Source: Hibiscus mutabilis
Taxonomy: Eukaryota; Streptophyta; Magnoliopsida; Malvales; Malvaceae
Length of the DNA: 64,000 bases
Assembly: GCA_019671005.1 (NCBI GenBank)
Contig: CM033726.1
Span: forward strand, 24,107,440-24,171,439
Reading direction: 5' to 3'
Both the position numbers and the translations under genes were made by a program. Each line of letters begins with the position of its first letter. The first letter of the stretch is position 1. The notes below the pieces were generated by a model. The model saw only the letters and a program-made list of their open reading frames with translations. It did not search any database and was not told the origin of the DNA. Positions 21,839 to 34,354 of the stretch are shown in pieces.

Positions 21839-23442
21839 TGTTAGAGTATGCCCAAAGACCAATCATAAGATGATTGTAAACGACATTTGTTTTTACCTTG
21901 TTTATTTAGGCATTGCCATTATTATTTTCAGTTATAATTCTGCGTGCATAAATAAACTGAATTATAATAAAGATATGAGAGCAATATGGTTATTCTTAAA
22001 TGTCCTTAGTCAAGTATTATTGTAGGCATGGACAACAATAATGCATTAAGACTAATATGTAGTTGATTGATGACAAAGTGTTGTCTTTGACATGGAGATG
22101 TCAAAATCAATACATAAGCATGTGTTAGAGAACGACAGACTGGACTGACCCGCTATGAGCATGTTTCTTGGATTATTATGTCACAGCCACAACATTGCTC
22201 ATAATGATAACTACATGTATGATCCTCAGACTTGAGATCATCATTATTTCAAAATCGTGAGTGACATATTTTGATACAGTCAAACGTGTGTCATAACTGA
22301 CTACACTATAAAGACTGATATTGGATATGTTACAATCTATGTAGCGGGATAGATTAATCAAGATATGATTTGTCTCTCTTACATAATAGGAGTAATATCA
22401 TATTCCATATGATTGAGTGAGACTAGAAATGCATGGCCATGCTCGAATAAGTTTATATAAGGACAAAATGATGTAATACATAAAAAGAGTTAATCACGAA
22501 GAGGTTATGTCGAATCATGATTTCTTGTAACTTAGGTGACAATGACATATTGTTAGATGTCACTCATTGTTTGTAATATTAGAAATGTTCTAATATTTAC
22601 TATTAACGTTACAAAGAACCTACAAGCTCACACCCACGGTTGAAATGAGCATATATTAAACGAATTATATATATACAAATTTGTTGTACACGGATTTAGT
22701 TAAATTAATATATATTTGATATATATAATTTAACTATTGGATAAATATTAAAAGAAAATAATTATTGTAATTATGACTCTTTTAATATATAAATAATATA
22801 ATTCAATTTAAATTAATATATATATATATTGAAATCCTAATTAAAGTTGAATTGAGATTATATATATATTGAAATCCTAATTAAGTTGAATTGAGATTAT
22901 ATATATTAATATAGATATATATTGAAATCCTAATAAAGTTGATTTGGGATTATATATATTTAATATATATATATATATATATTGAAATCTTAATTAAGTT
23001 GAATTGGAATTATATATATTTAATATATATTTTGAAATTCTAATTAAAGTTAAATTATGATTATATATATTAATATATATATATATATATTAAAATCCTA
23101 ATATGAGTTGGATTAGGATTATAAAGGCTATATAAAGGCATGAGAGATCTAACAGTCATTAATGTTTTTTGAAAAAATCCTCTAAATAGTTTAGAGAGTT
23201 TTATATGCTCGTTTCAACTGGGTGAACTACGTAGAGGTCGGAGCGTTGTCGTTGTGGCTTAGGAATCGACATCGTGGAATCGTGATTGGATGTCTATCTC
23301 CTCCAAATTCATAATTCAAGATTTTAAACAGGTAATTCTTCACCCTTATTCACCTTGATTTGTTCCTCGTACATGGATCTCTGGTGGTGATAGCCGGATA
23401 TTTTTTTCGCTGCGCCATGGGGTGTGCCGGCGTGACCCAACA
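21839..23442 (+). repeat. Copia 5' LTR
   Basis: A 1.6 kb LTR with TG...CA ends. A TATA box (TATATAAAG) lies at 23129-23137, directly after an array of hairpin units. It is followed after one base by a primer binding site. The short frames at 21810-22025 and 22176-22361 are chance frames in this LTR. Confidence 0.92.
22830..23120 (+). repeat. Six hairpin-forming units upstream of copia TATA box
   Basis: Six tandem units of about 45-60 bp each contain AATCCTAAT and, about 10 bases later, its rough complement ATTGGGATT or ATTAGGATT, separated by AT-rich linkers. The same six-unit array is in the 3' LTR. Confidence 0.82.
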
Positions 23443-23443
23443 G

Positions 23444-23456
23444 TGGTATCAGAGCC
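23444..23456 (+). other. Copia primer binding site (initiator tRNA-Met type)
   Basis: TGGTATCAGAGCC, one base after the LTR end, matches the 3' end complement of initiator methionine tRNA. Confidence 0.9.
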
Positions 23457-25003
23457 ACTTGTACAATACGAATTTGGGTTTTAATTACTTGGATGATGTA
23501 ATTGTATGAGATACATGTTATTTTTCAATTTATTTAACGAATATATGATATTTGTACGAGCAAATCAATTCAATCAATGTTAATCTGTTAATCCAATTAA
23601 ATGATGTTCCTAAGATTGATGATTAAGAGTTAATCATCAGGATCTTTGTTGATAGGGTTTGAAATATTATATGTTAATTGTTAACATATTTAATATGGAC
23701 TTTTAAGGTTTTAGATGTTAAGGGTTAACATACGGAGGTTATAGTTGTATATTAGACTAATGGTTAGTCTATATATTTCGTGTCGGGAAAGTAACAAGAG
23801 TTGTTTCAGTAAAAACCTCATGGATTTTAAAATCCTAAAAAAATATGATAATGTCGATAAAAGTTATCAAATCGTGAAGTTTTTTACATAGCAATTAAGA
23901 TGCTAATCTTTAAAATTTCCCCGCTGCTGACCGGTCAGCAGCACCCCGTCGGCGGCCCCGCAGCCGCTAGACCCCTACAATGGGCTCCGCGAACAATCCG
24001 GTAAGACCTTAATAACAAACTGTCGTTATTAGTTTTGATATGCACGGTGTTTGGAATACATGGTTATAGCCCAATAGCCCATTTAGTTTTATTTATAAGG
24101 TTTTATAAATATGGCCTGCGTGTCGTGCCTTTCTCTACTTCTATTGTAATTCTTTTCTCATCTTACTCCCTCGTATGTAAAACGAGTTTCCAAAATTGTA
24201 ATCTATACGAAGAAGCATGGACGATAGGAACAAAAGTATGGGACGACAGAAAAATGCTTGAGAAGTGATTTTATCCTTAGAATAATTTGGTTCTCCCATT
24301 GGCTTAGGACGGGCCACCTTAGGATATGAACTATTGCATTCATATTTACTGCTTTTCATGTATATGATAAAATGAATGTATGAGATGCATGTTAGTTAAT
24401 TGATATGATCAAATGTTAAATGGTGAGATAATATTCACAAAACCCTCAGTAAAAATATTAAGTTTTTATTGCTTCTCAATGTTAACCCTCGTTAAAATCT
24501 AGATCGATACAATGTAGGTTCTGCTAAAGCGAGGTACTTGTATCTATCTTGGCCAAACGCGAAGAATAAGCAAGTGATATTTGTTGGTTGTAATATTGGT
24601 TAAAGACTTAACCGGGTTACTCTAATATGATTAGAACCTAAAGGCTAGTTATTTGGATAATCATAAGATGATTATGAACAAGAGTTGTTCACCAAATGAA
24701 GGAGTTACATGAGATGTAATTAACAAATGTTGCTTACCTAGATAAACCATAATCTTAAGTGAAAAACCAAAGCCGGCTTAAGAGAATGTGAATTTTGGAT
24801 CTTTACCTACTAAAAAACTTTACGAAAAGTATTTTTGACATTAATATTTGAGGGTTATTAATTTTAATAAAATTAGTGGGAGTATAAAGTCCTTTTATAA
24901 TCAAACTTGGTAAATGTACTAAAAAATCATATTTTATTGTTGTGGACTTATTATAGAAAATACAAATTCGTTATCATTGTGATCGGTCCTTGAGAAGGAC
25001 AAG
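23457..25003 (+). other. Copia leader and remains of gag
   Basis: A long leader with no open gag frame. The GC-rich patch at about 23920-23985 is out of character with its AT-rich surroundings. The frames at 24035-24268 (+) and 24141-24359 (-) have no recognisable domain. The usual capsid motifs of copia gag were not found, so gag seems largely deleted. Confidence 0.6.
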
Positions 25004-25498
25004 TTGAATGCCGTGAACTTCCTTGACATGTCATTGAAAGAAAAATGTTTTCATTGTAATAAGACATGTCATTGGAAGAAAGACAGCCCCATTTATCTTG
25101 AAAAGGTCAAGAAGGCAAATGAAAGCGGAGCGTCTGCCTCAGATATTTATGTTATTGATATTAATTTATCAACACCTACTTCTTGGGTATTGGATACCGG
25201 TTGTGGTTCTCATATTTTTACATCTGTACAAGGACTACAAAAGAGTAGAAATCTGAGAAAAGATGTGAACCTACGGGTTGGTGATGGAGCAAGAGTTGTT
25301 GCATTAGCTATAGGAATACATACTTTTTCGTTGCCTAGTGGACTTAATTTATGTTTAGAGGATTGTTATTTTGTGCCTAGTTTAACTAAAAACATCGTTT
25401 CAATTTCATGTTTAGACAAGATTGGTTTTGAGATAATTATTAAGAATAATTATTGTTCTTTTATCTCGATACTGTTTTTTATGGTGTGGCACAATTAA
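25004..25498 (+). pseudogene. Copia nucleocapsid end and protease, broken
   Basis: A zinc knuckle begins CFHCNKTCHWKKD (about residues 16-28), where a cysteine replaces the usual glycine and the last cysteine is a serine. The aspartic protease active site is WVLDTGCGSH (about residues 64-73), followed by LRVGDGARVVA and CYFVPSLTKNIVSISCL. The frame closes at 25496. It is non-functional in this context. Confidence 0.88.
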
Positions 25499-25574
25499 TA
25501 AATGACCTCTATATTTTGGATCAAGAGAATTCCATTTACAACATAAATACGAAAAGATAAAAAACAAATGACTC

Positions 25575-26573
25575 TAATCAAACTTATCTTTGGCATTGTC
25601 GTTTGACATAAGTGAAAAACGCATTTCAAAACTTCATAAATATAGATTTTTGGATTCATTTGTTTTTGAACAATTTGATGTATGCGAGCCTTACTTATTT
25701 GGAAAGATGACCAAAGCTCCTTTTAATGGTAAAAGTGAGCGAGCAAGTGATTTATTGGGATTAATACATAGTGATGTATGTGGACCAATGAATACACAAG
25801 CCAGATGAGGATTTCAATACTTTATTATTTTCACAGATGACTTCAGTAGATATGGGTACATTTACCTAAAATATCATAAATCTAAAGCCATTGAAAAGTT
25901 CAAGAAATTTAAAAATGAAGTACAAAACCAACTAGGAAAAACATTGAATCTCTTCGATCAGATCAAGAAGGAGAATACTTAAGCTTAGAGTTTGGTGACC
26001 TTCTTAAGGAATGTAGAATTGTCTCAAAACTTACACCTCTTGGTACTCCACAATGGAATGGAGTTTTCGAAAGAAGAAATTGAACAATATTGGACATGGT
26101 TCGATCAAGGATGAGTCATGCTGATCTTCTAGTTTCTTTTTGGGAACATGCGCTAGAAACAAAGGCTTTCACACTAAATCGTGTTCTATCTAAATCAGTT
26201 CAAAAACATCATATGAGATATGGACTGGAAACGTCCCAGTATGTCTTTTATGAAAATATGGGGATGCGAAGCTTATGTTAAACATCAGATGTCTATAAAG
26301 CTCGAACCCAAATCTCATAAATGTAATTTTGTAGGTTATCCTAAAGAAATTAAATGTTATTATTTCTTCAATTCTACTAAGAACAAAGTGTTTGTTGCTC
26401 GAACAGGAATCTTCCTAGAAAGAGAATTTGCTTTTAGAAAAAGAAGTGGGAGAAATATTGAACTCACTGAAAGTCAAGATCAACCACAAATCTTTGAACC
26501 AGAGATTGAACAACAACAAGTTCTACAAGTTGTTGAGGAACATTTAACTATTTTGGAAACAAAATCACTGTGA
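25575..26573 (+). pseudogene. Copia integrase, broken
   Basis: The zinc-binding and core parts are split over several frames. Visible are HCRLTX-like sequence near 25597, APFNGKSERASDLLGLIHSDVCGPM (catalytic aspartate, 25720-25795), then DDFSRYGYIYL near 25830. LRSDQEGEYLS (second aspartate) near 25955 is off frame, and NGVFERRN (catalytic glutamate) is near 26060. The C-terminal part, 26220-26573, has PRSHKCNFVGYPKE-like sequence (SHKCNFVGYPKEIKCY). Stops at about 25806 and 26082 and at least one shift break it. Confidence 0.87.
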
Positions 26574-26682
26574 AAAATCCTTGAGAAAACTCAATGCGCT
26601 TGAGAAATATAGATTTCTTGTCACATTGTATGGTGATGTTGTCTTCATGGATCAAGATGAGCGTAGGACTTATCAATAAGCA

Positions 26683-27640
26683 GTGACGGGCCCAGACTCT
26701 GAGAAATGGCTAGAGGCAATGAAATTCGAGATAGATTCCATGTCAAAAAACCAAGTTTGGACATTGGTTGACCCACCTCTAGGGATTAAGCCCATAGGGT
26801 GCAAATGGGTTTTCAAAAATAAAATCGGCATGGATGGTAATGTACAAACATACAAAGGGCGATTAGTCACTAAGGGTTTTCGTCAAATTCATGGTTTAGT
26901 CTATGATGAAACCTTTTCTCTTGTTGCTATATTTAAATCCATCTGGATCTTACTTTTGATAGTTGCACTTTATGATTATGAGATATGGAAAATGGATGTT
27001 AAAACGCTTTCCTTAATGGAAAACTAGATGAGGATGTGTATATGACACAACTTGAAGGTTTTGTCGATCCAAAAGATGTTAGAAAAAAATACAAGCTACA
27101 AAGGTCCATTTATGGATTAAAGCAAGCTTCTCGAAGTTGGAATCTTCATTTTAACGATGCAATCAAAGACTTTTGTTTTATCAAAAATGAGGATGAGCCA
27201 TGTGTTTTCAAGAAAATTAGTGAGAGCGCTGTCATATTCTTGGTATTGTATGTGGATGACATACTGATAATAGAAAATGACATACTTAGCTTACAGTCTT
27301 TAAAAAAACTTGGTTAGGAAAATGTTTTTCCATAAAAGACTTGGGTGAGGCAACATACATATTAGGAGTCAAGATCTATAGAGATAGATTGAGACGGCTC
27401 CTAGGACTGAGTCAAAATACATACATAGATAAAGTACTGAAAAGATTCAGTATGGAAGAATCCAAAGGGGTTTCTTACCTATAAGACATGGTATTTCACT
27501 ATCGAAGAAAATGTCTCTTTCAATACCTCAAGAAAGAGAGCGCATGAGTAAGATTCTATATGCTTCAGCAATTGGATCTATCATGTATGTCATGCTATAT
27601 ACTCGTCCAGATGTATCATACGCTTTAAGTATGACAAGTC
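26683..27640 (+). pseudogene. Copia reverse transcriptase, broken
   Basis: The start of the domain reads KWLEAMKFEIDSMSKNQVWTLV and IGCKWVFKNKIG. The second open stretch has YGLKQASRSWN and the catalytic LYVDDILII near 27250. The frame shifts at about 27025 and again near 27316. The segment after 27320 (FSIKDLGEATYILGVKIYRDR) and PDVSYALSMTSR near 27610 is recognisable between stops. Confidence 0.9.
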
Positions 27641-27759
27641 GGTACTAGGTAGATCTCGATGAAGGTCATTGGGTTGCAGTTAAAAACATCCTTAAGTACT
27701 TAAGAAGAACTAAGTATACATTCCTTATATATGGAGGTAGCTAAGTATAAAAGGTTATA

Positions 27760-28030
27760 TTGATTCCAGCTTTCAAATCAATAAGGATAATTCACGATTA
27801 TAATCGGGTTTTGTGTTTTGCCTTAATGGAGGCGTTGTTAGCTAAAAAAGGTTCAAAGAAAGATACAGTAGTTGATTCTACAACAGAAGCCGAGTATATT
27901 GTAGCATGCGATGCTACAAAAAAGGGTGTTTGGATCAGAAAGTTCATATTTGAACTAAGGGTTGTGCCGATCATATTGAATGCTACAGATCTACATTGTA
28001 ATAACAACAGAGCCATCGCACAAGCAAAAG
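27760..28030 (+). pseudogene. Copia RNase H, first part
   Basis: DSTTEAEYIVACDATKKGVWIRKF and CNNNRAIAQAK are RNase H phrases of Ty1/copia. The domain is cut at 28030 by the solo LTR and resumes at 31860. Confidence 0.9.
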
Positions 28031-31000
28031 TGTGATACCCCAAAATTTACTAAGTTAATTAAGGGTCATTTAGTACTAAGATAATAGCTTAAAAGCTAAC
28101 TTAGTGACTAAAATGACAAAAATGCAAAAGATAGGATTTCTCTAGTTATGGGTTTTGAAAAGGAAATTTCTAAGGTTTAAAGGTCTCATGTGATAGATAG
28201 TGAATTGAATAAGGTATTCTTAAAGTTTGGTTGAATTCCAAGGAAAATTGGAATGGGAATTGAAGTTTAAAAAGTTAGTGACCAAAATGTAAATTTTGAA
28301 AATTTTATGGCTAAAGTATAAACTTTGGAAAAGTTTGGGGACTAAAGTTGTAATTCCCTAAAAGTTAAGGGTTTTTATTTCATAAATAAATATATCACCT
28401 AAGGGTGTGGATCGAATGTGAAGATTTTGGTTGGATCCGATGTTTCTATTATTGGGAAATTACAGTCAAAGTTTAAATAGAATTTGGATATCCGAATTAA
28501 ATCGAATAATTACGAGATTTCATCATAAGATAGAGGAAGGTTATAAAAGTCCATTATAAGTGTTGGGAATATTTTTAGTTCGATTCAAGACGAATCCTAC
28601 AGTTTAATCCTGAGTAAAGAGGTTAATTATCGGTATATCAGATCGAATGGAAAAATTGAGAGACTAATCCAAAAGTTATGAAAAAGTCATAAATGTTATT
28701 TTATGAATATTTTATTATGGTTGGTTGAATTCTAACTAGATTTAGTTAGATTTTAATGGAATGGCAATTTGGAAACAAACTAGTAAATAAAGACTAGTTG
28801 GAGGGCAAAATGGTCATTTGGCAAGGATGGCAATTTTGAAATATTTGAAAGTTATAAAGGGTAATTTTGGAAGAAGTAAATTGAAGATTTAATCTTGGCC
28901 CTTGATTGATGATAAAATCAATCTCAACCATCGGATAAAAATGGCAAAATTGTAATTTTACTATCAAATGAATTTAATATTCATTTAATAGATATATATG
29001 TAAAATAATGGTGAAAAGATGAACCGTGACGGCTAGGGAAAGAAAGAGAAAAAATTTTCCAAGCTCGATTCAAGTCCCGAAACTTGGTTTTCAGGTAATC
29101 TCTTCAACTACAAAGTTGTTCTACTCTTCAAGCTCTATCTTTTGATATCAATAATTCATGGAATTCATGCTTGATTGATGAAAATTTACATGAGAAAGAA
29201 ATTAGGGTTTATGGATCAAATTGGGGCTTTTGAGAATTTATGATTCCATGATTGAATTCAGGTTGAAATCAATCTAGTATGATGTTAAAATCATGATATT
29301 GAGTTGGGATTTAAGTTTTACATGTTTTGATTTTTATGAAGGTGATTAGGGTTTATGGATTCAAGTTTAATTTAGGGTTTGTGATGTTGAAATAATAATC
29401 TAGTAAGCTTGAATTGTTGTTTGGAAGCAAAACCCTAAGTTAAATTGTGTAGGGACCATTTTGGAAAATTGAAAAGTTGAAGGACCAAATCTGAATTTTT
29501 AGAATTTGGAGTGTATTTATGTTATTAATGATGTTAGAGACAAGAAAATGAAGTTAGAATGCTAAATTGATGTTGAATTGAATTAGTGACCATTTTGATA
29601 AATTGTCAAAGTTAAGTGACCAAATCAAAACTGAAGTTTTGTATGGGGGCTAAATCTGATTTTTAGTTGTAATGATGGAATTAAGGTAGTAATGTTGATT
29701 TGAGGACTAATTTGCAAAGTTAAGAAGCTTGAATCCTTATCTTTGCATTTTAGTGACTATTTCGGTTAAGAAGGAAAATTAGAGGGAATTATTTTTGAAT
29801 AATTATTTGATGAAGAAAGTGATACATTAGTGGTTTGAATCAAGTAAGGGGACCAAATTGACAAGTAGCAAAGTAAGGAGAAATTAGTATAAAGTTTGAA
29901 GTTATTTATGGAAGTTGTGTAGGAAAACTTGATTTGGCAGTAAGTTTGAAAATTCACCATAAATTCTAAAACAATGGGTAGAAGGTGAATTTTATACCGA
30001 TGTAAATATTTGTTCGTCTAGTTTCGTGTCCAACAAACAGAAACTGATTTCGAGTTCCGAGTAAAAAGATATGAATTTTTAAGTGGTGAAAGGTCAGAAA
30101 ATAGTATAGCAGTCTGTTCCGAAATTCAATACTGGAAATTGGCTTTGAAAATTCGCCATAAATCGTACAAGTTGAATTTGGGCTATTAATTTATATGGTT
30201 GAAAAGCTTATTGAATCTAGTTTCTTTCAGAACAAACGGAATTGAATTCCGAGTTGTAGATTATTTTATAGAAATATTTCTTTGGAGGTACTCCAAACTG
30301 CTAGAAAATGAGAATTGATACACTTTGTATCTAAGGTTGATTAGTAAGCTTGAAAATGGTTCATGGAAGTTCAAATTGGTCACTAAGGACCATAATGAGT
30401 TTTTGAACAATACAAGAAAGAAAGGAAAATGTTTGGAAATTTTTATATTTAAATGATTAAATTGGACAATATGTCTAAGATATTGTTAGATTGAGATCTA
30501 ACAAATATTTCATTTATTTGATTTATGAAGTTCAAGTTCGAATCAAGAGAGGTTCGAGGTGTAATGAAGAAAAAGATTAAAGAGGACTTAGTGAGGCATA
30601 CAAATAAATGGCCCAAGTGAGTGCAATTGCATGCTTATTATAATACATTGATATTTATGTCATTGAATATATGATTGATATAATATGAATATGTCAAGAT
30701 TTGATAAATAAAATGCATTGATCATTTAATTACTTACATTGATGAAATTAAAATGTTATTTCGGGTATGAACTGCCCAATGTTGATATATATATATTGAT
30801 ATATGTTGCCATTGATGAAATAGATTAATGATATAAAGCCCAATGTATGATATAGAGATTTGAATGTATAGTTGGATATCCATAGAGTTATAAACAGCTG
30901 TATAAATATTCTAAGCACTTCAGGTAAAGTGCAAATTTATTCTAAGCACTTCAGGTAAAGTGAAAATTTCATTAATGGTATACTCTGGTAAGTATACTGA

Positions 31001-31859
31001 AGCTCTTCGGTGCTAAGCACTCCCGGTAGAGTGCAATAATACACTATACTCAAGTAAGTATAGGGGGATGACTCGTGTACATAGAATCTCTTAATTCGAT
31101 ACCTTGGGCTAAGTAAATTGAAATGAATCAAAGAAACAAAATGATAAGCTTGAAAGCTTGCATATAGAAATGAAAAGGTATTGGTAAGCATTGAAAGCTT
31201 ACGGATGAAAATGGCAACGGTAATTGGTAAGATCTAATCTTATCACTTTGATATTCATATATGTTGTTACATATTTATTTATGTTAACGAGCATGACATG
31301 GTACAATAATCATATGCATTATTATTTATTTACATTGATATTTATGTCAAATTGCATTTGACTATGAATTATTGCCTCACTAAGTAATTACTTAGCGTGT
31401 GACTGTTTGACACGTATGAAAGAAGAAATGGTTAGAGTAAGGAGCATAAACAAACATCATCAATCAATAACAGATACATCAGTATCAGTAAGATATCTTT
31501 TGACACTATTTGATATTTACTAGTTGGCATGTATATTAAAATGCTATGCCTGCTCTGATAGAATTTGTAATTTATTTGGAATCTGGATGAATTTTAAATT
31601 AGGCAGTTTTAGGCAGTTTCACTAATTATATAAAGTCGAATTAAATTGATAAGTTGCTTCCTAAATTTAAACCTGATTTGAAGACGAAAATATAAATTTT
31701 AAACTTTACGCGATTAATTATATTTGTAAATGAAGACTAAATTGTAATATTTTTTAAAGAAACAAAATTTTATCGAATTATAAATATAGATGGTTTTACA
31801 AATATTTTATGACATCTCTGTCTCGTATTCAATGATGGATACGGGAAATGAGTGTTACA
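28031..31859 (+). mobile_element. Solo gypsy-type LTR, 3.8 kb, inside the copia element
   Basis: It begins TGTGATACCCCAAAATT and ends GAGTGTTACA, with TG...CA ends. The flanks are identical: AAAAG at 28026-28030 and 31860-31864. There is no internal coding domain. Removing it joins the copia RNase H frame cleanly. Its length and ends resemble long LTRs of Del/Tekay-like Ty3 elements, though no internal region is present to prove the lineage. It forms when two LTRs recombine and the internal part is lost. The small frames in it (29766-29960, 30937-31191) are not genes. Confidence 0.92.
30915..31062 (+). repeat. Five short stem-loops with compensatory change
   Basis: Stem-loops at 30916-30931 and 30947-30962 (CACTT-CAGGTA-AAGTG), 30979-30996 (TATACT-CTGGTA-AGTATA), 31018-31033 (CACTC-CCGGTA-GAGTG) and 31045-31062 (TATACT-CAAGTA-AGTATA). 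Two stem types occur, with similar six-base loops ending in GTA. Confidence 0.82.
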
Positions 31860-32012
31860 AAAAGAACCTAGATCTCACCAACGATCCAAACACATACTTA
31901 GGCGTTATCATCTTATTCGAGAAATTATAGATCGATAAGATGTGGAAATATATAGAGTACCAACAGATGATAAAATTGTCGATCCACTGACAAAGCTTCT
32001 GACACAGTAGAA
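31860..32012 (+). pseudogene. Copia RNase H, last part
   Basis: The sequence reads KEPRSHQRSKHILRRYHLIREI and then VEIYRVPTDDKIVDPLTKLL, the common C-terminal end of copia RNase H. A stop after the second AGAAATTATAG shows decay. The 3' LTR begins at 32072, and the 50 bases between carry no evident polypurine run, only TTAGTTGGA. Confidence 0.88.
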
Positions 32013-32071
32013 GCATAATTGTCACTTGGTATTAGATACATGAGTGATTGGTCTTAGTGTTAGTTGGATAT

Positions 32072-33295
32072 TGTTATAGTATGCCCAAAGACCAATCATA
32101 AGATGATCGTAAATGACATTTGTTTTTACCTTGTTTATTCATAAAGAGGCATTGCCATTATTATTTCCAGTTATAATTCTGCGTGCATAAATAAACTGAA
32201 TTATAATAAAGACCATGGAATAAAATGGTTATTCTTAAATGTCCTTAGTTGAGTATTATTGTGGGCATGGACAACAATAATGCATTAAGACTAATATGTA
32301 GTTGATTGATAACAAAGTGTTGTCATTGGCATGGAGATGTCAAAAATCAATACATAAGTATGTGTTAGAGAACGACAGACTGGACTGACCCGCTATGAGC
32401 ATGTTTCTTGGATTATTATGTGACAGTCACAACATTGCTCATAGTGATAACTACATGTATAATCCTTATACTTGAGATCATTATAATTTCAACATCGTGA
32501 GTGACATATTTTAATACAGTCAAACGTGTGTCGTAAATGACTACACTATAAAGACTGATATTGGATATGTTACAATCTATGTATCGGGATATGGTTGATC
32601 ATAATAGGAGTAATATCATAGGCCATGATTGAGTGAGACTAGAAATGCATGGCCATGCTCGAATAAGTTGATATAAGGACAAAAGGATGTAATACATGAA
32701 AAGAGTTAATCACGAAGAGGTTATGTCGAATCATGATTTCTTGTAACTTAGGTGACAATGACATATTGCTAGATGTCACTCATTATTTGTAATATTAGAA
32801 ATGTTCTAATATCTACTACTAACGTTACAAAGAACCTACAGGGTCACACCCACGGTTGAAATGAGCATATATTAAACGAATTATATATGTACAAATTTAT
32901 TGTACACAAATTTAGTTAAATTAATATATATTATATATATAATTTAACTATTATATAAATATTAAAAGAAAATAATTATTGTAATTATGACTCTTTTAAT
33001 ATATAAATAATATAATTTGATTTAAATTAATATATATAGATATATTAAAATCCTAATTAAAGTTGAATTGGGATTATATATATTAATATATATATATATA
33101 TTGAAATCCTAATTAAGTTGAATTGGGATTATATATATTAATATAGATATTTATTGAAATCCTAATTAAGTTGAATTGAGATTATATATATTTAATAGAT
33201 ATATATATTGAAATCCTAATTAAGTTGAATATGGATTATATATATATTTAATATATATATTGAAATTCTAATTAAAGTTAAATTAGGATTATATA

Positions 33296-33332
<37 letters not shown>

Positions 33333-33682
33333 AAATCCTAATATGAGTTGAATTAGGATTACAAAGGCTATATAAAGGCATGAGAGATCTAGCAGTCATT
33401 AATGCTTTTTGAAAAAAACCCTCTAAATAGTTTAGAGAGTTTTATATGCTCATTTCAACTGGGTGAACTACGTAGAGGTCAGAGCGTTATCGTTACAACT
33501 TAGGAATCGACATCGTGGAATCGTGATTGGATATCTATCTCCTCCAAATTCAGAATTCCGGATTTTAAACATGTAATTCTTCATCCTTATTCACCTCGAT
33601 TTGTTCCTCGTACATGGATCTCTGGTGGTGATCGCCGTATATTTTTTTTGCTGCGCATGAGGTGTGCCGACGTGACCCAACA
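32072..33682 (+). repeat. Copia 3' LTR
   Basis: It matches the 5' LTR over its full length, with TG...CA ends, the six hairpin units at about 33040-33360 and the TATA box at 33369-33377. It differs by scattered substitutions and small indels, for example a few bases inserted near 32140. Confidence 0.92.
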
Positions 33683-33687
33683 ATATG

Positions 33688-34320
33688 TACAAATGAACAA
33701 ACGTCAGATACAACGACAAAACCACTCACCTAACAAAATCCTATCAGGACAAGACTTGATCAATAACAACAAACGGAACAACCTTCGGTGGAGCATGCTC
33801 AAAGAAAAACTCCCCCACTGTCATTCCACGAACCAAACCAGCCAAACCATCCGCAACCAAATTCGCATCACGCCTGACATGAAACACCCTTACCCTCTGA
33901 TCCCTTCGGAGAATCTCTCTCGTCCTCGCCACAAGAGCATTATCCGATAATGCCATTGGCATGCCTTTTAAAATTTGCGCCACCGTCAACTTATCCACCT
34001 CTAATTCTACTTGTCGATGACCCAATCTCCAAGCCTGAAAGAGGTCATCATGAGCTGCCCAATGCTCCGCAACAAGAGCCGCGCATGACCCTAAGATTCG
34101 TGCAAAGCCAAACCGCCACGCACCCTTATGGTCAAGAATGACATCCCCGACCACGGCCATATTCCTATCACCCCCATTGCACCATTCAACATTGACTTTC
34201 ACCCAATCTTGCATCGGTCGTTGCCATCAACTCTTCGCTGCACAATAGCGCCATTGTTGTAGCTTCTTGCATCGCATAATTCAGCCCACATGCCGCGACA
34301 ATAGGCAACCACGTCCCTAA
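33688..34320 (-). pseudogene. LINE RNase H domain, 3' end of ORF2, minus strand
   Basis: A frame at 34214-33744 (156 residues) starts QDWVKVNVEW and holds GDVILDHKGAWRFGFA, ALVAEHWAAHDDLFQAWRLG, VELEVDKLTVAQIL and VFHVRRDANLVADGLAG. This is the RNase H domain that many plant L1 LINEs carry after the reverse transcriptase. Upstream sequence to about 34320 is related (ATMALLCSEEL in another frame), after which the element is cut. Its 3' tail continues at 21838-21745 beyond the copia insertion. It is a 5'-truncated, dead copy. Confidence 0.85.
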
Positions 34321-34354
34321 CCGTAGAACTCTTTATATTTAAGCTATAAAATCT

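Larger units (their letters stand above)
21839..33682 (+). mobile_element. Ty1/copia retrotransposon, whole but decayed, 11.8 kb
   Basis: It is bounded by TGTTAGAG at 21839 and CCCAACA at 33682, with the identical 5 bp duplication ATATG at 21834-21838 and 33683-33687. The internal order protease, integrase, reverse transcriptase, RNase H defines Ty1/copia. Much of gag is missing: only a short stretch ahead of the zinc knuckle remains. A 3.8 kb solo gypsy LTR interrupts RNase H. The two LTRs differ at roughly 6% of positions in the first 330 bases, so this is an old insertion. Confidence 0.93.

Noticed and set aside
23920..23990. GC-rich patch as a bacterial or organellar insert
   Set aside because: Short, with no recognisable gene, and it lies within the copia leader. 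Similar patches can be ordinary leader sequence.
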